This document shows, in pieces, positions 1-6,775 of a stretch of 55,549 nt of DNA. The DNA is taken from NCBI GenBank assembly GCA_011365025.1, contig RDOF01000020.1, forward strand, positions 1 through 55,549, written 5' to 3'. Made by a program: the position numbers and the translations under genes. Below the pieces are notes generated by a model. That model searched no databases. It saw only the letters and a list, made by a program, of their open reading frames with translations, and was not told the DNA's origin. This DNA is from Candidatus Thorarchaeota archaeon (GTDB lineage: Archaea; Asgardarchaeota; Thorarchaeia; Thorarchaeales; Thorarchaeaceae). Position 1 is the first letter of the stretch. Each line of letters starts with the position of its first letter.

Positions 1-470
1 CACCCTTATTCTCCAAGCTATTTACACTTGGCAAAAGACGCCAGCTTAGCCGACGCCACTCGGAGTCCCCCTATCACTGTTTCCAGCATTGTAGAGGTTT
101 CGCGCCTGCTGCACCCCGTGGGGCTAGGGCCCTTGTCTCAGTGCCCTTCTCCGGGCCACGACTTACATCGCCCGTTCGGGTCATAACCTAAGTGGGCAAT
201 TACCCCACTTACAAGTATGATCCGGTGCCGCCCCATCCTGCGGCGGAGAGCCCAACATACCTAGGGCGCCCATATCGGAGCAACATCATTTCCAGAACGA
301 TGCTCCTACGGTGGATTAACGCCAGTTTCCCGGCGGTGTCCACCTCCACAGGTTAGGTTAGCGACACTACTGAGCCGTTCGCGACGGACTCGGATGCGAG
401 CCCGTTCCACTTGCATGTCTTAACCCCAAGCCGATAGCAGTGTCCTCTAGCAGGATCAACTAGAGTTGAC
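1..470 (-). rRNA. 16S ribosomal RNA, 5' part (runs off the window)
   Basis: The complement reads as the 5' third of an archaeal small-subunit rRNA. It has the conserved GTTGATCCTG near the 5' end (complement of 451-460) and the archaeal block that carries the 344F primer site (complement of 100-119). The first helix is intact although both of its strands differ from the usual archaeal sequence: TCTAG before and CTAGA after the conserved core, where TCCGG and CCGGA are normal. The mature 5' end is placed near 465-472 by comparison with the usual distance to helix 1, so the exact end is approximate. The gene continues past position 1. Confidence 0.97.
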
Positions 471-920
471 CATTAATCATACACTTTTGGCAAGGTAGAC
501 CTGAGTAGTATAAGGTCTAATGTACGATTCTTAACACACTTGAACTTAGCTTGATGAAGTACAGGCTAACGGGGATAGTTGGTGAACTTACCCAAATAAC
601 CTGCACACTGCTGAGCGTTTCTTAGACCTGAGGGGATTCCGACACAATAGGCGCCGGTCTATCTCACGTCCGCATCTTGTATTCGCGCTTGGAAATCAAC
701 TAACCATCATCGCTTGGCATTCGCCGATAGCATCCGGCCTGACACCGTTAGAGCGCGAAGGCAGAACCAATCCTGTGGAATCCGAATAAAAAGCTTTCCA
801 AGGGGCGCAAAGATGGTCTTTTGAAGATTTGTTGAAAGAGGGGGAGCATTTGGTACCATTGATACACTTGTTTTCACGAGGGGCCATAATGCAACTTCCC
901 TGCAAGGGCATTTCTATTCA
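471..920. other. rRNA leader and intergenic region without a gene
   Basis: No convincing gene is seen here. On the minus strand this is the 16S leader. It contains an inverted repeat, AGACCT and AGGTCT about ten bases apart (near 499-520), which could form a hairpin in the leader transcript. TAGACCTGAG recurs near 625. The rRNA promoter should lie in or beyond this stretch, but I cannot place it with confidence. Confidence 0.6.
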
Positions 921-930
921 AGTTTAAATC
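921..930 (+). promoter_or_regulatory. TATA-like promoter element for the racemase gene
   Basis: An AGTTTAAATC stretch lies about 37 bases upstream of the ATG at 965. A start of transcription about 25 bases downstream would leave a leader of roughly 12-15 bases containing the AGGGAG Shine-Dalgarno element. The motif is close to symmetric, so it could also serve the minus strand. Confidence 0.4.
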
Positions 931-964
931 ATTGAGTGCCACTGAATCAAGCAGGGAGATTCCC

Positions 965-1711
965 ATGAAGATACTTTACCTCATGCCAGGAACCGGTATG
1001 CCAGAAGACGAGATTGAACGAAGAACAGAGATTGCTAATTCGATAACAAGATATGGTACCACAGTTACCGTGAGAGAAGTGGGAGAAGGGCCTTTATCTA
1101 TCGAATCTACGATTGAGGAGGAGATTGCAATTGCCCCCATGCTTGAGTCCCTCCTGGAGATTCGCGGGGAAGGAAATTATGATGCAGTGATTATTGGTTG
1201 TGCAGGAGACCCTGGGTTAACCGCGGCTCGTGAGCTCATGGACATTCCAGTCATAGGACCTGCAGAATCGTCATACCTTTTTGCATGTATGATTGCTGAC
1301 CGCTTCAGTATAATGACTCCGCTTCATGCTGGCAAGGAGTCCGAGGCGAGAGTGCGTACAAGACTGCGAGAGATGGGACTTGAGTCACGTCTGGCATCTG
1401 TGGTGTTCTCTCATACTGCCATCGACGAGATGTGGGGAAAGAACAAGGATGTCATAGTCAGCGAGCTTTCCAAAGGAGTGCAGGCCTCAAAGAGAAAGGG
1501 AGCAGGATGTGTTGTTTTGGGTTGCATGTCAATGGCATTTCTTCTTGTTGATGAGTTGGTCGAAACTTCTGATATGCCTGTAATCAACCCTCTGAAGACG
1601 GCCATTAAAGCTGCTGAGATGTTTGTTGATCTTGGAGCGCTTCATAGTAGAGTGACTTACCCGGCAGCAGATCTCGACAAGCTACAAAGAACAGCCTTCA
1701 AGCGCAAATAG
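965..1711 (+). CDS. Asp/Glu/hydantoin racemase family protein
   Basis: Encodes 248 residues of the cofactor-independent Asp/Glu/hydantoin racemase family (HyuE-like), cytosolic enzymes that use two cysteines to move a proton at an alpha-carbon. The two expected cysteine sites are present: IIGCAGDPGL in the first half and VLGCMSM in the second. The N-terminal MKILYLMPGTG strand and loop also fit the family. I choose the ATG at 965 because AGGGAG lies eight bases before it; an in-frame TTG at 932 is possible but has no ribosome-binding site. Substrate cannot be told: hydantoins, aspartate/glutamate and maleate are all used in the family. Confidence 0.85.
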   Translation: MKILYLMPGTGMPEDEIERRTEIANSITRYGTTVTVREVGEGPLSIESTIEEEIAIAPMLESLLEIRGEGNYDAVIIGCAGDPGLTAARELMDIPVIGPAESSYLFACMIADRFSIMTPLHAGKESEARVRTRLREMGLESRLASVVFSHTAIDEMWGKNKDVIVSELSKGVQASKRKGAGCVVLGCMSMAFLLVDELVETSDMPVINPLKTAIKAAEMFVDLGALHSRVTYPAADLDKLQRTAFKRK

Positions 1712-1724
1712 TTGGCTCTTATGC

Positions 1725-2150
1725 CTACTTGAAAAGGTCCTTAGTTATCGTCGCCCCGCAGTATTCGCAGCTAATAGCCTGACCGTTCTTGATACCATTT
1801 ACTTCCTCTGGTTCAAGTGGTGCGCCACACTTGAAACAATCCCAGTCTTCTACATCAAGATACTCCTCCCTAACTGGAGGAGTTGGAAATTGACTTGGTT
1901 GACGTTTCAGGAAGCAATTCTTGCAGAGCAATGGTGCCATCCTACCCCTTGACCTAGCCCTCATGATACGTCGAAAGATTCGTGCTTCTATTTTTTCTCC
2001 GCAACTCTGACACACTGGTTTGGGAGGGTCCTTTCGTGCATGTGCTTTTAGTGCACATTCCCTACAGACAATTGGTCCACCAGTCATCCGACGTATTCTA
2101 GCAGCTATCCTTGGCCGCATTTGCTTTCCGCATACAGAGCATTGTGGCAT
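1725..2150 (-). CDS. Triple zinc-ribbon protein
   Basis: A 141-residue protein with three pairs of C-x2-C knuckles: CSVC with CREC, CQSC with CKNC, and CFKC with CEYC. The first two ribbons look like duplicates, since each is followed by an Arg-rich helix (IAARIRRM and IFRRIMRARSR). The third resembles a general zinc-ribbon that closes the protein. The basic helices suggest nucleic-acid or ribosome contact, but I do not recognise a named family. It converges on the racemase gene (13 bases between stops). Confidence 0.75.
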   Translation of the reverse strand: MPQCSVCGKQMRPRIAARIRRMTGGPIVCRECALKAHARKDPPKPVCQSCGEKIEARIFRRIMRARSRGRMAPLLCKNCFLKRQPSQFPTPPVREEYLDVEDWDCFKCGAPLEPEEVNGIKNGQAISCEYCGATITKDLFK

Positions 2151-2228
2151 TGATATTCATCTCGAATTTTCTAATGATGGAATAGACAGTCGTATTTAGA
2201 ATAGATTATCTCAAAAGAGTGATGGAAG

Positions 2229-2250
2229 GGCGGGGAATAATAACCCCGCC
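2229..2250. other. Perfect 7-bp GC hairpin with an eight-base AT loop
   Basis: GGCGGGG and CCCCGCC flank AATAATAA. It lies about 80 bases upstream of the zinc-ribbon gene start and about 245 bases upstream of the membrane protein gene. No T-run follows on either strand, so it does not look like a terminator. It may be an RNA structure in a leader or a protein-binding site. Confidence 0.5.
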
Positions 2251-2421
2251 ATTCAAGAGCAGTTTTAGACAAGTCTGTCAACCGCTTGCAGTTCTCGATA
2301 TCTTCCACACTATACCTGTGAATTCCTCAATATAAAGGCGCGATGAATGATAACTCTGTATGATTCGTCTAGCAGGTTTCTTCGCATGACAAGTTCGTCA
2401 TAATAGAATAAATCATAGATT

Positions 2422-2449
2422 CATCCAAATGCGCTGGATGATTCATCCA
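2422..2449. promoter_or_regulatory. Possible operator: palindrome CATCCA-N7-TGGATG plus a third half-site
   Basis: CATCCA (2422-2427) and TGGATG (2435-2440) form a dyad, and a further CATCCA lies at 2444-2449. The dyad is about 50-70 bases upstream of the ATG at 2496, just ahead of a gene pair that encodes a winged-helix protein. Autoregulation by that protein is a reasonable guess, not shown. Confidence 0.35.
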
Positions 2450-2495
2450 ATCACAATAAAGGCGTGACTTAGAAGGTTGAAACAGAGGTTAGCAG

Positions 2496-3086
2496 ATGCA
2501 GAATCTTACTCCAGGTCAGCTCGGAGCTATTCTTGTATTTGAAGCAATTAGTGCGACAATTGCCTTGCTGGTTTCTCACTACTCCAACAAGGCATTCCGT
2601 TTCACTCAGCAAAAGAGGCTGGCGGACCTTTCAACAGGATTCTTGGTACTCTCAGCGGGAATGTATGGTCGGGTATTAGGGATTCTCTATGCAGCCATCT
2701 TCTCCAATCTTGAAACCCTTACGATTGCAATTATTGCAACAAGCTTCATGAGAATCATGGCCTATATCCTGTTTGTCATCTCCACTCGTCATACCATGCC
2801 AAGAATGGCTCCTGAATTGGTATTATTTCTGCAGATTCCACTGTTGGTGGACCTAAACCTCGAAATCATAGGTCTCATATTGTTGATTATAGTTGTCCTG
2901 CAGTCCTTGATGAACTACATGTCGACTAGAAGCAGGTATGGACTGTATGTTTTGGGCGGGTTTGTACTCCTGCTATTCAGTCACTTCGCAGCTGTGATGG
3001 ATAATGGCTACTTGATGAGCCAGATTCTGCAACTCCTTGGTTTCATCGCGCTACTGGTCATGCTCGTTAAGGTAGGCCGAGAGTAA
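2496..3086 (+). CDS. Polytopic membrane protein, partner of the winged-helix protein
   Basis: A 196-residue protein with about six hydrophobic segments spread over its whole length, joined by very short loops and containing a few Arg/Lys-rich turns (FTQQKRLADL, STRSRYG). I do not recognise an enzyme motif. It overlaps the next gene by one base (TAATG), so the two are translated together. A membrane sensor paired with a small cytosolic winged-helix regulator is a known arrangement in archaea and is the simplest reading here. Confidence 0.7.
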   Translation: MQNLTPGQLGAILVFEAISATIALLVSHYSNKAFRFTQQKRLADLSTGFLVLSAGMYGRVLGILYAAIFSNLETLTIAIIATSFMRIMAYILFVISTRHTMPRMAPELVLFLQIPLLVDLNLEIIGLILLIIVVLQSLMNYMSTRSRYGLYVLGGFVLLLFSHFAAVMDNGYLMSQILQLLGFIALLVMLVKVGRE

Positions 3087-3379
3087 TGAGTCCGAAACGG
3101 GCGTATCGCTCCAAGATACGAATCCTTGCTGACATGATGCGCTGCATCCAAGAGGAAGCAGAAGAAGGAGCAGGCCCGACAAAGATTCTGTACAGCGCTA
3201 ACCTCTCGCACGATAGATTGACGCAATATCTCGATGAGCTTCTCGAAAAGGAACTTATTACGCAGGCAGATGAGAATAGCAATAACAAGGTGTATAGACT
3301 TACTGAAAAGGGACGGGATTTCTTGAGAGAATTTGCAAAGATGGAGAAGTTCTCAGAAGCTTTTGGTATAGAGATATGA
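3086..3379 (+). CDS. Winged-helix transcriptional regulator
   Basis: Ninety-seven residues that match the small archaeal winged-helix type: a basic N-terminus (SPKRAYRSKIRI), a helix-turn-helix around ILYSANLSHDRLTQYLDELLEKELI, and a wing with YRLTEKGRDFL. The pattern 'T-x-KGRDFL' is typical of archaeal winged-helix regulators that act as dimers. It starts at the ATG that overlaps the stop of the membrane protein gene. A DNA target could be the dyad upstream of 2496. Confidence 0.85.
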   Translation: MSPKRAYRSKIRILADMMRCIQEEAEEGAGPTKILYSANLSHDRLTQYLDELLEKELITQADENSNNKVYRLTEKGRDFLREFAKMEKFSEAFGIEI

Positions 3380-3432
3380 GTTTCATGCAGACAAGGTTTT
3401 AAGAAGCTCAATAAGAAACACCATTGAATCAT

Positions 3433-3509
3433 GGGCCGGTAGATCAGCCTGGCAGATCGTCTGATTCGCATTCAGAAGGCCGCGAGTTCAACTCTCGCCC
3501 GGTCCACCA
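3433..3509 (+). tRNA. tRNA-Ala (anticodon CGC), CCA encoded
   Basis: The acceptor stem GGGCCGG pairs with CCGGTCC and gives a G3:U70 pair, the identity element of alanine tRNA. The anticodon stem TCTGA/TCAGA encloses the loop TTCGCAT, hence anticodon CGC for codon GCG. The T arm GCGAG-TTCAACT-CTCGC is perfect and the CCA end is encoded. No intron. Confidence 0.95.
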
Positions 3510-3592
3510 TTTCTCAAAGTAACCTTGTACATCTGTCTTCCTAACCAAGTCACCATCCAAAGCCATTTTACTGATGGAGCCCAAAAGATGTC

Positions 3593-3988
3593 ATGGTCGA
3601 CGTTTTACGCAAGGAGGTTTCATACAGTTTTGATGAAGCCATAAAAAGAGTTCAAAATGCATTCGAAGTAGAGGGATTCTCTGTATTTCTTACAAAGGAG
3701 ATTCATAAGGTATTCAAAGAGAAGATGGGCATCGAGAATTACCCGAAGGTGGCGTTTGTTCTTGGCTGTTCAGGTCCATTGGCCAAGATGGCTCTAGATG
3801 TTTCAATGGATATCGCTCTCCTCATGCCTTGTAGTGTTGTAATCTATGAGAAAAATGGAAAGGTCAGTGTAGGTCACATTTCCATAATGAAGGCCGGCGT
3901 CGAGCTTGGATTGGCACCCTCAGACAAAATGCAGCCAGTGATTGAGGAAACTGGAAAACGTGTTAGAAAGGTGTGGGACCGTATTTAG
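3593..3988 (+). CDS. DUF302 domain protein
   Basis: A 131-residue protein that matches the DUF302 family over its whole length. It has the N-terminal SYSFDEAIKRVQNAFEVEGF helix, the K-E-I-H-K-V segment, 'VAFVLGCSGPLAKMALD', and 'MPCSVVIYEKNGKVSVGHIS' strand pair. DUF302 proteins are small alpha/beta proteins of unknown function. Most likely cytosolic, since there is no signal peptide. Confidence 0.85.
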   Translation: MVDVLRKEVSYSFDEAIKRVQNAFEVEGFSVFLTKEIHKVFKEKMGIENYPKVAFVLGCSGPLAKMALDVSMDIALLMPCSVVIYEKNGKVSVGHISIMKAGVELGLAPSDKMQPVIEETGKRVRKVWDRI

Positions 3989-4053
3989 GAGATCACACCC
4001 AGAATGTTTCATGTTGCGAAAGCTTCACAAGAGAGTCTGTTCCTTAGGCCCCC

Positions 4054-4818
4054 ATGGGCGACCCGATAGAAGAACAATGGCAGGTGAATTCGCAGGTATT
4101 TGCAGATTTGATTGGAGGCAAAGGTACACCTCATCATCAAGACATCCTTGTTCCCTGTTTGGATAGAATGATAGGAGATGTTGCTGGGAAAGCTCTCCTT
4201 GATGCAGGCTGTGGAGAAGGCTATCTATCCCGTAGGTATGCAAAGAAAGGAGCCATTGTTACCGGAGTAGACATTTCCAGCAAGCTGATTGACCTCTGTA
4301 ACCTTCATGCAATAGAAAACACAAGGTATCATGTTGGAAATATTTGCGCCCTCGATGAAAGCTATGAGAATTCCTTCGACATTGTCCTCTGCAACCTTGT
4401 TCTTCTCAATGTTCCCTGTTTGGATGATGCATTGAAGGAATCTCACAGAGTACTACGCCAAGAGGGCATACTTGTGTTCTCAGTGGTACATCCAGCATTC
4501 AACTTCTACGGACCAGGGACTTGGGAGATGGGAGAGAAAGACCCTGAAACCAGGAGAAGACAGGGACTCTTCTTCAAGGTTGACAATTACTTCGATGAGC
4601 ATGAATACCAAAGATATTGGAGAACTCGCCAAGGTGAGAAGTTCCCGGTACCTATTAGTTTCTTTCACAGAACAATCTCAACCTATGCGAATGCTGCAAT
4701 AGGAGCAGGATTTGGTATTCTAGAAATCGCTGAGCCGCAGCCAGCTAGCGATGATGATTTCTTTGACAGAGAACGGAGAATACCGTTCTTTATGGTAGTA
4801 AAGGCAAAGAAGCCTTGA
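4054..4818 (+). CDS. Class I SAM-dependent methyltransferase
   Basis: A 254-residue Rossmann-fold methyltransferase. Motif I is LLDAGCGEGYLSRRYAKKG (about residues 49-67), followed by the acidic VTGVDIS strand end, then FDIVLCNLVLLNV (motif IV region) and a C-terminal part rich in aromatic residues. The architecture resembles UbiE/biotin-synthesis type small-molecule methyltransferases (Methyltransf_11). The substrate is not evident. It stands alone between DUF302 and the aldolase gene on the same strand, with a 66-base gap on each side. Confidence 0.9.
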   Translation: MGDPIEEQWQVNSQVFADLIGGKGTPHHQDILVPCLDRMIGDVAGKALLDAGCGEGYLSRRYAKKGAIVTGVDISSKLIDLCNLHAIENTRYHVGNICALDESYENSFDIVLCNLVLLNVPCLDDALKESHRVLRQEGILVFSVVHPAFNFYGPGTWEMGEKDPETRRRQGLFFKVDNYFDEHEYQRYWRTRQGEKFPVPISFFHRTISTYANAAIGAGFGILEIAEPQPASDDDFFDRERRIPFFMVVKAKKP

Positions 4819-4884
4819 TATGGAAAGACTTGATAATGAACTAAATCACATGAATGCAACTACTCACCCAGGAGATAGGACAAG

Positions 4885-5775
4885 ATGACATTGACCCTCG
4901 ATGAAATGGACCATCTCAATATTGGAAAAAAAACCAGGCTTCGCCGCCTGATGTACAAATACGGTCCGGGGAACGGGAGAATGCTGATACTACCAATCGA
5001 CCAAGGCTTGGAGCATGGTCCTTCAACGTTCTTTCCAAATCCAGAGAGTGCGAACCCAGATTTTCAATTCAGACTTGCAAGAGAAGGCAACTTTTCCGGA
5101 ATTGCCCTGCATCTTGGCCTTGCTGAGAAGTATGGATCGGGTTATGCTGGAGAGGTGCCCATCGTTCTCAAAGTTAACGGAAAGACAAGGATTCCATCAG
5201 ATGGCCATCCAATGTCACCCATGACTGCCTCAGTGGAGGATGCAGTGCGAATTGGAGCAGATGCAATTGGGTATACGCTCTATGTGGGAAGTCCCAAACA
5301 GGTAGAAGACATGAATCAATTCAGGAGGGTAAAAGCTGACGCAGACCGATATGGAATGCCCGTTATTCTATGGTCTTATCCCCGAGGAGAAGCCGTGGAC
5401 AAGAAAGGTGGAAAGAACTCGCTCTATGCCATAGACTACGCTGCTAGGGTAGCCAATGAGCTTGGTGTTGAAGGTGTAAAATTGAATGTTCCTGGTGATG
5501 ACCCTAAGAAAAGAGCGGAACAACCACCCCCTTATGATACTCTTGAGCTGAGCTATGAAGAGAGGGTCAGGAAAGTCATCAAGTCTGCAGGTAAGACTTT
5601 GGTCTTCTTTTCGGGAGGGAGTATGCTGAGCGATGAGGACTTGGTATACCGGGCGAGAGTATGCCTTGAAGAGGGGGCTGCAGGCCTGCTCTTCGGCCGC
5701 AACTTATGGCAGCGGAAATGGGATGATGCTCTCTCAATAGCAAAGAAACTGACCAAAATGATGTCAGAGCTATAA
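4885..5775 (+). CDS. fba: Class I fructose-bisphosphate aldolase, archaeal DhnA type
   Basis: A 296-residue TIM-barrel aldolase that cleaves fructose 1,6-bisphosphate to dihydroxyacetone phosphate and glyceraldehyde 3-phosphate, or runs in reverse. It shows the family's PIDQGLEHG near residue 38, the substrate-loop region SDGHPMSPM, and the Schiff-base lysine in GVKLNVPG (K199). The phosphate-binding FFSGGS and GLLFGRN loops are at the C-terminus. A related function, aldol condensation of 6-deoxy-5-ketofructose phosphate with aspartate semialdehyde, is seen in close relatives. AGGAGAT sits ten bases before the ATG. Confidence 0.92.
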   Translation: MTLTLDEMDHLNIGKKTRLRRLMYKYGPGNGRMLILPIDQGLEHGPSTFFPNPESANPDFQFRLAREGNFSGIALHLGLAEKYGSGYAGEVPIVLKVNGKTRIPSDGHPMSPMTASVEDAVRIGADAIGYTLYVGSPKQVEDMNQFRRVKADADRYGMPVILWSYPRGEAVDKKGGKNSLYAIDYAARVANELGVEGVKLNVPGDDPKKRAEQPPPYDTLELSYEERVRKVIKSAGKTLVFFSGGSMLSDEDLVYRARVCLEEGAAGLLFGRNLWQRKWDDALSIAKKLTKMMSEL

Positions 5776-5792
5776 CCGAGGAGGATTTTTCG

Positions 5793-6227
5793 TTGGCTGG
5801 AGAAACGAGGAGATATGATGTAAGAGTTTCTTGGGATCATGATGATGGAGGAGCTGTTCATGTTGAGGGCATGCCAGATATACGGGTCGTGAAGCCAAAG
5901 GGCGAGGAGAGCACACCGGATTTGTACACTCCAGAGCACCTCTTTGTGGCGGCTGCAACTGTCTGCTTCATGAACTCCTTCATCTACTTCACTCGAAGAA
6001 TGCATATCGAATTCAAATCGTTCGAATGCTCGGCAACTGGCACCTTGGAGCAAGTGGATAGGAGTTTTGAAGTCACAAGGATATCAACTAAGTCCCGTCT
6101 TGTCATAGAATCAGAGGACCTTCGTCAAAAATTCCGGAGAGCCCTCGAGTTGGGAGCAAAATACTGCTTCGTAGCAAACAGTATGAAATGCCCAGTCACT
6201 CATGAGAATGAAATCATTGCTGAGTGA
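5793..6227 (+). CDS. OsmC-family peroxiredoxin-like protein (copy 1)
   Basis: A 144-residue OsmC/YhfA-type protein, starting at TTG with AGGAGG seven to eight bases upstream. Family features are the N-terminal beta hairpin, the TPEHLFVAAATVCFMNSF helix with the first reactive cysteine (C58), and YCFVANSMKC with the second (C125). Members reduce organic hydroperoxides. It begins 17 bases after the aldolase stop and probably shares its transcript. The next gene is a paralogue. Confidence 0.88.
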   Translation: MAGETRRYDVRVSWDHDDGGAVHVEGMPDIRVVKPKGEESTPDLYTPEHLFVAAATVCFMNSFIYFTRRMHIEFKSFECSATGTLEQVDRSFEVTRISTKSRLVIESEDLRQKFRRALELGAKYCFVANSMKCPVTHENEIIAE

Positions 6228-6284
6228 AGGTCCAAATCGCCAGAACCCAAATCCTTTTCCTAGGGTTGATTTCAGCACAAACCA

Positions 6285-6737
6285 GTGAGCAGATTGACTG
6301 ACGACGTACATGAATACAAAGTGACCGTGGACTGGACCGAGGGAACATCGGGACAATTCAAGGTGGACGGTAAACCAGGGTTCGCAATTGCTTCGCCCCC
6401 AGAGTTCGGAGGGCCTGAGGGAGTGGTTTCTCCAGAGGACCTTTTTGTCGGAGCAGCGGCCTCATGCCTCTTGACTACCTTTGTTACCTTTACCAAGAAG
6501 ATGAGATTTAACTTCGAATCGTTTGCCTGCGAGGGGCATGGCACACTCGAGAAAGTGGAGAAGGGATTTCAGTTCACAAGGATTGTTCTAAAGACGAAGG
6601 TAGTTGTGAATTCCGAAGAACTCAGGCACCAAGCTGAGAGAGCACTTGAATTGGCTGGGAAGTATTGTCTCGTTTCGAACAGCATGAAATGTCAGACTGA
6701 ACATGAGAATACGGTTATTGTGAAACAGACCCGATAG
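6285..6737 (+). CDS. OsmC-family peroxiredoxin-like protein (copy 2)
   Basis: A 150-residue paralogue of the preceding gene, starting at GTG. Cysteines at C61 (AASCLLTTF) and C128 (KYCLVSNSMKC) sit in the same positions, and the two proteins share the E-x-F-x-C-x-G-T-LE-V middle section. A tandem duplication is the simplest origin. Function as for copy 1; the duplicate may have a different hydroperoxide preference. Confidence 0.88.
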   Translation: MSRLTDDVHEYKVTVDWTEGTSGQFKVDGKPGFAIASPPEFGGPEGVVSPEDLFVGAAASCLLTTFVTFTKKMRFNFESFACEGHGTLEKVEKGFQFTRIVLKTKVVVNSEELRHQAERALELAGKYCLVSNSMKCQTEHENTVIVKQTR

Positions 6738-6775
6738 GCGCCAAGTCCTGTCTATCAGGTAGGTCCGCCTCTCCT

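Larger units (their letters stand above)
2151..2495. other. Intergenic region with a hairpin and palindromic repeats
   Basis: There is no gene. The stretch separates divergent genes and holds a perfect GC-rich hairpin (2229-2250) and a cluster of CATCCA/TGGATG half-sites (2422-2449), listed separately. Confidence 0.6.

Noticed and set aside
696..911. 71-codon frame on the minus strand upstream of 16S
   Set aside because: It lies in the rRNA leader, has irregular composition and no family features or promoter arrangement of its own.
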